Shown: piece by piece, positions 56,527 through 64,000 of the stretch | Layout of the letters: every line of letters starts with the position of its first letter | Position numbering within the stretch: position 1 is the stretch's first letter | DNA from: Deltaproteobacteria bacterium | GTDB lineage: Bacteria > Desulfobacterota > Binatia > UBA12015 | Direction of reading: 5' to 3' | NCBI GenBank assembly: GCA_029262355.1 | Contig: JAJCZO010000221.1 | Span: 1 to 64,000 of the forward strand | Length of the DNA stretch: 64,000 nucleotides | Program-made: the position numbers and the translations under genes | The notes under the pieces: generated by a model | Database searches by the model: none | The model's input: only the letters and a program-made list of their open reading frames with translations | Told to the model about the DNA's origin: nothing

Positions 56527-57525
56527 ATGAAGCTCGGATTGATGGTCGGCTATTGGATGACGGGGCCCCAAGACCCCGCCCCCCTCGCGATCGAAGCAGA
56601 GAAGCTCGGCTTCGATTCGGTCTGGACAGCGGAGGCGTACGGCTCCGACGCGATCACCCCGCTCACCTGGGTCGCGGCACAGACGAAGACGATCAAGCTC
56701 GGCACCGGAATCGTGCAGATCTCCGCCCGCACGCCCGCCTGCGTCGCCATGACCGCGATGACGCTCGACCATCTGTCGGGCGGTCGCCTGATGCTGGGCT
56801 TCGGCGTGTCCGGTCCCCAGGTCGTCGAGGGCTGGTACGGCCAACCATTCCCGAAGCCGCTCGGTCGCACCCGGGAGTTCATCTCGCTCTTCCGCGAGAT
56901 GATGAAGCGTGAAGGGCCTGTCACGTTCAAGGGCGATCACTACCAACTGCCACTCGAGGGCGGCACCGGCCTCGGCAAGCCGCTGAAGCTCATCAACAAG
57001 CCGCTGCGCACGCACATCCCGATTCTGCTCGGCGCCGAAGGGCCGAAGAACATCAAGATGGCGACAGAGCTCTGCGACGGGTGGCTCCCCTTGTACTACT
57101 CGCCGTTCCACAAAGAAGTCTACGAAGAGTCTCTGGCCGACGCCAAGGACGACTTCATGGTCATCCCACCGGTTCAGGTAATCGTGAACGACGACCTCGA
57201 GCAGGCACTGCTCCCCGTCAAGTACATGCTGGCCTTCTACATCGGCGGCATGGGCGCGCGGAAGAAGAACTTCCACGCGAACCTCGTCACCCGGTTCGGC
57301 TACGGGGCAGAAGTCGAGAAGATCCAGGACCTCTTCGCCGAAGGGAAGCGGGAGGAAGCGGCCCAGGTCGTCCCGGACGACTTTGCAGACAGCATCTCGC
57401 TCGTCGGCTCGAAGGAGCGCATCCGCGACCGCCTCGAAGCATGGAAAGAAAGTCGTGTATCCACGCTTCTGATCGGCGCAAACGACGAGGCCGCACTCCG
57501 GACGATGGCCGAGTTGCTGCTTTGA
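56527..57525 (+). CDS. LLM-class (luciferase-like) oxidoreductase, probable F420-dependent
   Basis: A 332-residue TIM-barrel oxidoreductase. Motifs: MKLGLMVGYWMTGPQDPAPL, EAEKLGFDSVWTAEAYGSDA, KLGTGIVQISARTPACVAM, LDHLSGGRLMLGFGVSGPQV and a C-terminal SLVGSKERIRDRLEAW. Subgroup resemblance favours F420 over FMN, but this cannot be settled here. ATG at 56527, 97 bases after the biotinyl-domain gene. Confidence 0.88.
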   Translation: MKLGLMVGYWMTGPQDPAPLAIEAEKLGFDSVWTAEAYGSDAITPLTWVAAQTKTIKLGTGIVQISARTPACVAMTAMTLDHLSGGRLMLGFGVSGPQVVEGWYGQPFPKPLGRTREFISLFREMMKREGPVTFKGDHYQLPLEGGTGLGKPLKLINKPLRTHIPILLGAEGPKNIKMATELCDGWLPLYYSPFHKEVYEESLADAKDDFMVIPPVQVIVNDDLEQALLPVKYMLAFYIGGMGARKKNFHANLVTRFGYGAEVEKIQDLFAEGKREEAAQVVPDDFADSISLVGSKERIRDRLEAWKESRVSTLLIGANDEAALRTMAELLL

Positions 57526-57682
57526 GGCCCCGCACCATGGGCGCACTGCACTGAGACGCACAAACCCATCGCCTCGTTCGGCTGACCGCGATCTCGCCAG
57601 CGCCTCCTGTTCTCGGGGCGCGTATTGCCCTACGCGGCGGAGGTGCCCATGTCCCTCGCTCGAATCCCGCTGAGCGCGTCGC

Positions 57683-57704
57683 CCTGTTGGCCTCCTGTTG
57701 GCCT
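57683..57704. repeat. 11-bp tandem duplication
   Basis: Two perfect adjacent copies of CCTGTTGGCCT in the 211-bp convergent gap between 57525 and 57737. I see no gene in this gap. Confidence 0.8.
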
Positions 57705-57736
57705 CGAGCTACGTCACAGATCCCGTCGAAAGCGAC

Positions 57737-58690
57737 TCAGTGCTCTTCGGCGCTGCCCGCAGCGCCCACGCGTTCGAGGGCAAGCCCGATCCCGATCCCG
57801 ACGGCGATCATCACGAGCGGAATCAGCATTCCGTCCGGAGAATCCCACGGCCACACGTTTTCGAAGATGCGTTCCTTGAACTTCTTCGCGGAATCCGGAT
57901 CGATCTCGATCTTGAACGGCCAGATCTTGCGCAGCGAACCGAACATGAAACCGCAGAGTACGGCCATCGTCACGGAGTGATAACGGTCGAGCAGGAACCG
58001 AAGAACGCGACTGAATGCGAGGATGCCGGTCAGGCAGCCGGCGACGAAGATCACGAGAGTCGAGATCGCCTCGCCAGTGACGGCACCGGACGCCAACCCC
58101 TTCAACAAACCGGTCACGTGGTAGTACATGCCCATGATGAGCAGGATGAATGCGCCACTGATCCCGGGCAGGATCATCGCGCAGATCGCCACTGCCCCGC
58201 TCGCGAACACGTAGAGCAGGCTCGGCTCGGCAGCGACCGGCACGAGGCCGGTCAGCCAGAAGGCGAAGACCGCGCCCAACGCCGCGGCGGCACCTTCGAC
58301 CGCACTCCAGTTCTCGATCAGCTTCGATACGATCCAGCTCGAAACGAGGATCAGACCGAAAAACGCGCCGAACGTCGCGCTCATCTCGTGCTCGAGCAGA
58401 TAGTGCATCAAGCTCGCGAGACTGACGACCCCAGCTCCGATCCCGGCGAGCAACGTGGCCAGGAAGCGGAGGTCCGCGTGCTCGATCGCGTCGGACCAGC
58501 GACGGTCCTTCACGAGGCCGAGAAGCTCGACGTCGACGTGACTGATCGCGGCGATCAGGCGCTCGTAGATCCCGAGGATCAGCGCCATCGTTCCGCCAGA
58601 CACGCCCGGCACGATGTCGGCCGCGCCCATCAAGAGGCCGCGGCCCACGTTCTTGACGTCGTTCAGAGGGGAATCGGCAGGTCCGTCCAT
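57737..58690 (-). CDS. DUF368 membrane protein (PopT-type undecaprenyl-phosphate transporter)
   Basis: A 317-residue protein with 8-10 membrane helices. The DUF368 signature appears twice as an internal repeat: DIVPGVSGGTMALILGIYER near the N-terminus and MILPGISGAFILLIMGMYYH in the second half. DUF368 proteins (PopT) have been shown to recycle undecaprenyl phosphate across the inner membrane, supporting cell-wall and glycan synthesis. ATG at 58690. Confidence 0.9.
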   Translation of the reverse strand: MDGPADSPLNDVKNVGRGLLMGAADIVPGVSGGTMALILGIYERLIAAISHVDVELLGLVKDRRWSDAIEHADLRFLATLLAGIGAGVVSLASLMHYLLEHEMSATFGAFFGLILVSSWIVSKLIENWSAVEGAAAALGAVFAFWLTGLVPVAAEPSLLYVFASGAVAICAMILPGISGAFILLIMGMYYHVTGLLKGLASGAVTGEAISTLVIFVAGCLTGILAFSRVLRFLLDRYHSVTMAVLCGFMFGSLRKIWPFKIEIDPDSAKKFKERIFENVWPWDSPDGMLIPLVMIAVGIGIGLALERVGAAGSAEEH

Positions 58691-58730
58691 CCCGGTGGGA
58701 TACTGGTCTGGCCGGGTCGAGACAAACGAT

Positions 58731-59540
58731 TCAGTTGTCCCTGAAGACCGCCGGACGCTTCTGAAGGAACGCCGTCACGCCCTCCCGAAAGTCGGGAGAC
58801 TGGACGCACAGGATCTGATTGCGATCCTCGATCGCGACGACCTGCTCGAGGCTTCCCGCATCTAGGGAATGCTTGAGACAGTCCTTCGTCAGGCGAAGTC
58901 CCGCCGGGGAATTTCGCAGCATTCGGTGCGCGAGGTCGCGCGCCGCAGTCTCGAGGTCGGCGTCGGGCACGACGCGAGACACGAGCCCGAGCTTTTCTGC
59001 GCGATCGGCCTCGATGAAGTCTCCCGTGAGCATGAGCTCGCCCGCGATCGAGGCACCGATCAGACGCGGCAGGAAATAGCTCACTCCGATATCGCACGCG
59101 GACAGCCCGATGCGGATGAAGGCGGCGTTCATGCGGGCCGACTCACCGGCGACCCGAACGTCGGCAGCCAATGCCATGCCGAAACCCCCACCCGCCGCCG
59201 CACCGTGCACCGCCGCGATGATCGGCTGGGGCGCACGACGCATCTGCAGAACGATCTCGCTGACGTCGCGCTGCCCACGCAGTCCGCCCACGATCGACGG
59301 CCCACGGGACTCGGACTCACCCTGCGCCGCCCCGGTCTCCTTCAGGTCGAGCCCCGCGCAAAAGGCGCGCCCGGCTCCCTTCATCACCACGACCCGGGTC
59401 TGGCGATCCTGGCCCAGGTTCTGGAAGAAGTCCCGTACCTCTCGAATGAGAGTCCGATTCATCGCGTTCAGCGAGTCGGGGCGGTTGAGCGTCAGCCAAG
59501 TGAGGTGATCTTCGCGGTCGACCTTGATCGTCTCGTACAT
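58731..59540 (-). CDS. Enoyl-CoA hydratase/isomerase family protein
   Basis: A 269-residue crotonase. Motifs: LTLNRPDSLNAMNRTLIREV, VMKGAGRAFCAGLDLKETG (oxyanion hole), AVHGAAAGGGFGMALAADVR and IGLSACDIGVSYFLPRLIG. The two catalytic Glu positions are Gly/Asp (GGGFG; CDIG), as in crotonases that are not simple hydratases. ATG at 59540 with GGGAGGA upstream; an ATG at 59567 is possible. Divergent from the glycosyltransferase at 59599. Confidence 0.9.
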   Translation of the reverse strand: MYETIKVDREDHLTWLTLNRPDSLNAMNRTLIREVRDFFQNLGQDRQTRVVVMKGAGRAFCAGLDLKETGAAQGESESRGPSIVGGLRGQRDVSEIVLQMRRAPQPIIAAVHGAAAGGGFGMALAADVRVAGESARMNAAFIRIGLSACDIGVSYFLPRLIGASIAGELMLTGDFIEADRAEKLGLVSRVVPDADLETAARDLAHRMLRNSPAGLRLTKDCLKHSLDAGSLEQVVAIEDRNQILCVQSPDFREGVTAFLQKRPAVFRDN

Positions 59541-59598
59541 GAGTCCTCCCGATGCAGAATTGGACATGCTGGAACGTGAGCGGCAAAGGATGGGTGCA

Positions 59599-60609
59599 AT
59601 GTCGTCCGTGCCGCGCGTCTCGGTCCTTCTACCGGTCCACCAAGCCGAGGCCACCCTCGCGGCGAGTCTCGAGAGTGTCCGGAGACAGACGTTCGGTGAC
59701 TGGAGATGTCTGATCGTCGACGACGGATCGACAGACGGCTCGCTGGCCTGCGCACGGGATTTCGCGGCACGCGACACGCGGTTCGAGATCTTTGCGCGAG
59801 ATCACCATGGGCTCGTGGCTACTCTCAACGCCGGCTTGGCCCGTTGCGATGGGCGCTACGTCGCGCGAATGGACGCCGACGACCTGATGCACCGGCACCG
59901 ACTCCAGCTGCAGGTGGATCACCTCGAGAGCTCGCCCCGGCTCGCCGGGACGGGGTGCCACGTACGGATCTTCCCCCGAACCGGAATGCGCGACGGCCTT
60001 CGCGCCTACGAGCGATGGCTGTGCTCGATCGATGGCCCCGCGCGCGTTCGTGAGGAGATGTTCATCGAGAGCCCGGTGGCGCACCCAACATGGCTCGTTC
60101 GGCGGCAGATCTTCACCTCCTATGGGTACCGCGATGCGGGATGGCCTGAGGATTACGACTTCCTCCTGCGGCTGCACACGGACGGCCACCAATTCGGCGT
60201 GATCCCGCGCCGCTTGATGTCGTGGCGGGAGCACGCCGGGCGGCTCACCCATACCGGCGATGCGTACCGGATCGAACAGTTCCCCCGAGCGAAAGCGGCC
60301 TTCCTGCGCCGTGGCCTGCTCGCGAACCAAGAGAGGTACATCCTCTGGGGCTATGGGGACACCGGCAAGGCCCTGCGTCGGGCCCTTCTCGAGCACGATC
60401 GTCGCCCATCGCTCATCGTGGAGGTCCATCCGGGCAGGATCGGCCAGCGCATCCACGGCGCTCCGGTCATCTCTCCAGACGATCTTGCCGATCATCGAGG
60501 AGAGCCTATTGTCGCCTCGGTCGCCGGTGCGGGACCACGGAGGGAGGTCCGCCAAGCGCTGTTGCGCATGGGCTTCGCAGAACTCCGTGACTTCGTCTGT
60601 GCGGCTTGA
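59599..60609 (+). CDS. Family 2 glycosyltransferase with C-terminal Rossmann-like domain
   Basis: A 336-residue enzyme. GT-A domain ~1-235: VSVLLPVHQAEATLAASLES, LIVDDGSTDGS, YVARMDADDLMHRHRL (DxD) and WPEDYDFLLRLH. The C-terminal ~95 residues (YILWGYGDTGKALRRALLEH, then VEVHPGRIGQRIHGAPVISP) resemble a small nucleotide-binding or PglD-N-like Rossmann unit. ATG at 59599 with AAAGGA upstream and no overlap with the divergent crotonase; the frame is open to 59524. Acceptor unknown. Confidence 0.85.
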   Translation: MSSVPRVSVLLPVHQAEATLAASLESVRRQTFGDWRCLIVDDGSTDGSLACARDFAARDTRFEIFARDHHGLVATLNAGLARCDGRYVARMDADDLMHRHRLQLQVDHLESSPRLAGTGCHVRIFPRTGMRDGLRAYERWLCSIDGPARVREEMFIESPVAHPTWLVRRQIFTSYGYRDAGWPEDYDFLLRLHTDGHQFGVIPRRLMSWREHAGRLTHTGDAYRIEQFPRAKAAFLRRGLLANQERYILWGYGDTGKALRRALLEHDRRPSLIVEVHPGRIGQRIHGAPVISPDDLADHRGEPIVASVAGAGPRREVRQALLRMGFAELRDFVCAA

Positions 60610-60673
60610 AGGGTTGCGATAATCCTGCGTCGAAGGAACCAATGATGGGTAGACCAAGCGCCATGGGGAACGC

Positions 60674-62137
60674 GTGAGAACGGCTGGGGTCGTGGCCGTG
60701 CTGGCCGTGTGGATCGGGTTGCTCGTGGCGCTCGTGCAGCGCCAGCAGCCCTCAGCCGACGGGCCGGTGATCGCGCTCGAAGAGAACGAACTGGCCGACC
60801 CCGGCCGGGTCGAGCGCGACGAGTGGTTCGGGATCTATCAGGCCGATCGAAAGATCGGCTGGGCCCATCGCACCACCACGCGCGGCCCACAGGGGCTCGT
60901 ATTCCGAGACGACTCGAGCTTCCGCTTGGCCATGCTCGGCTCCGAGCAACGTGTGCAGACCTCGCTGTCGGCGGAGACCGGCTCGGGACACGAGCTGAAG
61001 GGCTTTCGCTTTCGGCTGGTATCGCCAGCTGCGACCTTTTCTGCGACCGGCGACGTCACGCCCGAGCGCGTCGTCGTCGAACACGGGAGCGGATCCGAGA
61101 TGAGTACGCTCGAGATCCCACTCGAGGAGCCGATCCACTTGCCGAGCACGCTGCGCTCGAAGCTCGCGCTATGGGAAGCCGAGCCCGGGTCGCGATACAC
61201 CGCGACGGTCTTCAGCCCGATGACGATGCGCAACGAAACGATGGCCGTGGTCGTCAAGGGGCGGGAGACCATCGACGGCCCCGCAGGCCCCATCGAGACT
61301 GTCCGCATCGCCGAGGAACATCAGGGGATCAGCGCGAGCGCGTGGATCGCGCGAGATGGAAGCACGATCCGAGAGGAAGCCACACTGGGATTTCGCATGC
61401 AGCGCGAAAGGCCCGAAGTCGCCGTCTCCAACGTCGAGGGAGGTGCGCCCGTCGATCTGGCGATCGAGAATCGGATCCCCCTCGACGGCACGATCGACGC
61501 GCCGCGGGAAGCTGACCGCCTTCGCCTCGCCGTCAGCGGAGAAGCGGCGGACCGGATTCCGAACGACCCTCCGCGCCAGCGCCTCTCCGGTGGCATCCTC
61601 GAGATCCGGCGTGAATCGCTGGCCGCACCCGCACCGGTCGAGCATGCGACGGAGCTCGAGGCCGCGTACTCCGAGCCATCGGCCTTCATCGAGTCCGAAG
61701 CGCCCGAGATCGTCGCGCAAGCCAGAGAGATCATCGGCGACGAGACGGACCCCGAACGAAAGGCGCGACGGCTGGTGGCGTGGGTCGAGCGCACGATGAC
61801 CCAGGAGCCGAGCGTGACCATCCCGAGCGCGCGAGCCGTCCTCGCGTCGAAACGCGGCGACTGCAACGAGCATGCAGTCCTGCTCGCCGCGCTGGCCCGG
61901 GCGGCGGGCATCCCAACGCGCGTCGTCGCCGGTGCGGTATACGCAGACGACGGCTTCTACTACCACGCCTGGAACGAACTCTGGCTCGGCCGATGGGTGA
62001 GTGCCGATGCGATCTTCGGGCAAATGCCCGCCGACGCAACCCACGTGAAATTCCTCGAAGGTGGACCAGAACGACACGTCGAGCTCGCCGAAATCGTCGG
62101 CCGGCTCGATTTCAAGAAGATGGAGAATCCGTCGTGA
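60674..62137 (+). CDS. Transglutaminase-like domain protein, membrane anchored
   Basis: A 487-residue protein with an N-terminal anchor (VVAVLAVWIGLLVALV). Residues ~35-330 are a beta-rich region, and the C-terminal transglutaminase-core has Cys397 in SKRGDCNEHAVLLAALARAA, His431 in YYHAWNEL and Asp445 in VSADAIFGQ, a complete triad. GTG at 60674. The stop overlaps the ABC ATPase start by GTGA, forming an operon with the ABC exporter genes. Activity could be cysteine protease or amidase rather than cross-linking. Confidence 0.85.
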   Translation: MRTAGVVAVLAVWIGLLVALVQRQQPSADGPVIALEENELADPGRVERDEWFGIYQADRKIGWAHRTTTRGPQGLVFRDDSSFRLAMLGSEQRVQTSLSAETGSGHELKGFRFRLVSPAATFSATGDVTPERVVVEHGSGSEMSTLEIPLEEPIHLPSTLRSKLALWEAEPGSRYTATVFSPMTMRNETMAVVVKGRETIDGPAGPIETVRIAEEHQGISASAWIARDGSTIREEATLGFRMQRERPEVAVSNVEGGAPVDLAIENRIPLDGTIDAPREADRLRLAVSGEAADRIPNDPPRQRLSGGILEIRRESLAAPAPVEHATELEAAYSEPSAFIESEAPEIVAQAREIIGDETDPERKARRLVAWVERTMTQEPSVTIPSARAVLASKRGDCNEHAVLLAALARAAGIPTRVVAGAVYADDGFYYHAWNELWLGRWVSADAIFGQMPADATHVKFLEGGPERHVELAEIVGRLDFKKMENPS

Positions 62138-62910
62138 TCCGCTTTGCAGGGCTCCACAAGAGTTACGGCGATCTGGTCGCCGTCGACCGACTGACGTTCG
62201 AGATTCCGTCGGGCCAGGTCTTCGGCTTCATCGGCCGAAACGGCGCGGGCAAGACGACCACCATCAAGATGATGATGGGGCTGCTCGAACCCACCGACGG
62301 GACCGTGTCGCTCGGCGGCTTCGACATCCACGATCAAGCGCGGGCGGCGAAGGCCATCACCGGGTACCTGCCCGATCACCCGTACCTCTACGACAAGCTG
62401 ACCGGCCGTGAGTTTCTCGGCTTCGTTGCCGGGCTCTACGGTGTGCCGGAACGCGAGCGCGAGTCGCGCGGGGAAGAGCTCCTCGGCGACTTTGCTTTGA
62501 GCGAGCGGGCCGGCGAACTCACCGAGACCTACTCGCACGGCATGAAGCAACGCTTGGCGCTGGCCGCGGCGCTGGTACACCGACCCAAGATCCTCGTCCT
62601 CGACGAACCGATGGTCGGACTCGATCCGCAGGGCGCCCAGGATTTCCAGCACCTCCTGCGGACGCTCGCGGCCGACGGGGTGTCGATCTTCCTCTCCACA
62701 CATAGCCTCTCGGTTGCGGAGGCTCTCTGCGACTCGATCGGAGTCCTGGACCGCGGACGACTGATCGCGCTGGGCACGCTCGACGATCTCCGCAAGCGTG
62801 CCTCGACTGCGAGCGCCCACGCCCCGATGCACGTGAACGGCGGCGGCCCACCGGAGTCACTCGAGTCCTTGTTCCTCGATCTCGTCGGCGCCGCGGACGG
62901 CCAGTGGTAG
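62134..62910 (+). CDS. ABC transporter ATP-binding protein (ABC-2 exporter type)
   Basis: A 258-residue ATPase. Walker A GRNGAGKTT, Q-loop region ITGYLPDHPYLYDKL, signature TYSHGMKQRLALAAALV (variant of LSGGQ), Walker B ILVLDEPMVGLDPQG and switch His in FLSTHSLSVAEAL. GTG at 62134 overlaps the transglutaminase stop. The permease frame starts at 62904 inside the last codons, so the three genes are translationally coupled. Confidence 0.93.
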   Translation: MIRFAGLHKSYGDLVAVDRLTFEIPSGQVFGFIGRNGAGKTTTIKMMMGLLEPTDGTVSLGGFDIHDQARAAKAITGYLPDHPYLYDKLTGREFLGFVAGLYGVPERERESRGEELLGDFALSERAGELTETYSHGMKQRLALAAALVHRPKILVLDEPMVGLDPQGAQDFQHLLRTLAADGVSIFLSTHSLSVAEALCDSIGVLDRGRLIALGTLDDLRKRASTASAHAPMHVNGGGPPESLESLFLDLVGAADGQW

Positions 62911-64000
62911 CGACCACCTCGCCGAGCAACGCATCCCTGCGCGGCATCCTTTCTCCACGTCTCCTCGCGCTGCGCAACCAGGTCGCGCAGCGGCGAATGC
63001 GTCCGATCATCGGCACGCTCCTCACGTTCGCGTTCTGGATCGGTTGTTTCGCCTTTTTCGTGAAGGCACTCGACTACTTTCAGACGATCGGCGACTTCGG
63101 GCCCTTGCTCACCCAGCGCCTACTCGTGCTCCTTTTCGTCACGTTCGCGATCGTTCTGCTGATCTCGAATACGGTGAGTGCACTCACGACCTTTTATCTG
63201 GCTGACGACGTGAACCTGCTCCTGGCCGCGCCGGTCGACACAAGGGTTCTGCATCACGCCCGCTTCATCGAAACTCTGATCTCGTCCTCCTGGATGGTTC
63301 TGCTCTTCGGACTCCCGGCGTTCCTGGCGTACGGGGTCGTGTACGAGGCCGGGCCGCTCTTCTATGTCGGCACCGTCGCAACGCTCATCCCATTCCTCGT
63401 TCTCTTTGGCGCGATCGGCGTCCTGATCACAACGGGACTCGTCCTTCTCTTCCCCGCCCAGCGGGCACGCGATGGGCTACTCGTTCTCGTCGGACTCCTC
63501 GTAGGAGCCGCATTCCTCACCGCCCGCCTGTTGCGACCGGAGCGACTCGCGGAAGCGGACGGCATGGTCGGGTTTGCCGCGTTCTTGGTGGGCTTCGGCG
63601 GGGCGCCGTCTCCATACCTGCCAACCACGTGGGCCGGCGAAGTGCTCATCCCCCTCCTCGGCGCGCGCGAAGGCGATCCGCTCTTCTTCTTCGCGCTGCT
63701 CGTCACGACGGCGACCGTCGCCTTCCTCGCCAGCTCAGCGCTCGTCCAGCGCGTCTTCCTCACCGCATGGACGCGCGCGCAGCAAGGGAGAATTGGGATC
63801 GGTCCTGAACGCCGACTCGCCCGATTCCTTCAGACGGCGACGCGACCGCTCCCGCGCGCGACCGGCCTCCTGCTGTCCAAAGACGTGACGGTATTCCTGC
63901 GAGATGCGAGCCAGTGGTCCCAGCTGCTGCTGCTCGCCGCACTCGTGGGAATCTACGTATTCAACTTCCGGGCCCTCCCCACGTCCGACGGAACGCCGCT
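62904..64000 (+). CDS. ABC-2-type permease, 3' end beyond window
   Basis: An open frame with no stop to the right edge (366 codons seen). GTG at 62904 overlaps the ATPase end. The product has an N-terminal cytosolic stretch and at least six hydrophobic helices (LLTFAFWIGCFAFFVKALDY; LVLLFVTFAIVLLISNTVSA; VLLFGLPAFLAYGVVYEAGP; LIPFLVLFGAIGVLITTGLV), with the cytosolic loop FYLADDVNLLLAAPVDTRVL typical of ABC-2-like exporters of ~550 residues. Partner of the upstream ATPase. Confidence 0.88.
   Translation, partial: MVATTSPSNASLRGILSPRLLALRNQVAQRRMRPIIGTLLTFAFWIGCFAFFVKALDYFQTIGDFGPLLTQRLLVLLFVTFAIVLLISNTVSALTTFYLADDVNLLLAAPVDTRVLHHARFIETLISSSWMVLLFGLPAFLAYGVVYEAGPLFYVGTVATLIPFLVLFGAIGVLITTGLVLLFPAQRARDGLLVLVGLLVGAAFLTARLLRPERLAEADGMVGFAAFLVGFGGAPSPYLPTTWAGEVLIPLLGAREGDPLFFFALLVTTATVAFLASSALVQRVFLTAWTRAQQGRIGIGPERRLARFLQTATRPLPRATGLLLSKDVTVFLRDASQWSQLLLLAALVGIYVFNFRALPTSDGTP

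Overview
The window is 64 kb of GC-rich, gene-dense bacterial chromosome with about 59 protein genes and no rRNA, tRNA, CRISPR array or insertion sequence that I can see. The cell is Gram-negative in style: lipoproteins, a periplasmic solute-binding protein, O-antigen ligase and 7TM-DISM sensor kinase genes. Three features point to a deltaproteobacteria-like lineage (Myxococcota, Desulfobacterota or Binatota type): Cys-rich DUF4215 repeats in secreted proteins, a DUF1800/DUF1501 pair, and WS/DGAT and luciferase-like (LLM) genes beside many acyl-CoA enzymes. This placement is inference from gene content. Many genes start with GTG and many neighbours overlap by 4 bases (ATGA or GTGA), so translational coupling is common.

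Layout. 0-8.5 kb: a 5'-broken class A penicillin-binding protein, a sulfatase-like lipoprotein, an exported DUF255 thioredoxin-fold protein, a DUF547 protein, a family 3 solute-binding protein and acyl-CoA thioesterase II. 8.5-16 kb: a coupled run (MFS, UbiB-like kinase, small monooxygenase, Yip1-like protein), an RdgC-like protein with a partner of unknown function, a CbpA/CbpM chaperone pair and inorganic pyrophosphatase. 16-22 kb: a PAS-GAF histidine kinase split into two frames, a three-gene minus-strand operon (Cys-cluster protein, MFS, small Cys-rich protein) and an acyl-CoA dehydrogenase. 22-27 kb: a very good sigma-54 promoter before a tiny HTH gene, a decayed HTH copy, an M20 peptidase and an O-antigen-ligase/TPR protein. 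27-41 kb: Smr protein, gamma-glutamyltransferase, DUF1800/DUF1501 pair, SIMPL and DUF502 proteins, an acyltransferase, a divergent two-component system, an EamA transporter and a crotonase.

41.7-48.9 kb is the most unusual part. It encodes three large secreted Cys-rich proteins. One combines an N-terminal module of unknown type, a DUF4215 repeat, a CX4CH cytochrome-like segment and what looks like a PHM/DBH-type type-2 copper monooxygenase. The second shares the N-terminal module and carries three DUF4215 repeats and a lamin-tail-like domain. Both end in a nearly identical C-terminal tail (AFLxxSxxLLD), which may be a sorting tag. The third is a PQQ-type beta-propeller with its own Cys-rich N-terminal module.

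49-64 kb: an amidohydrolase, a zinc-less MutM/Fpg, a TetR regulator facing a WS/DGAT acyltransferase with a dyad operator between them, class III alcohol dehydrogenase coupled to a second sulfatase-like protein, a biotinyl-domain protein, an LLM oxidoreductase, a DUF368 (PopT-type) lipid-carrier transporter, a crotonase, a glycosyltransferase, and a coupled transglutaminase / ABC ATPase / ABC permease set that runs off the right edge.
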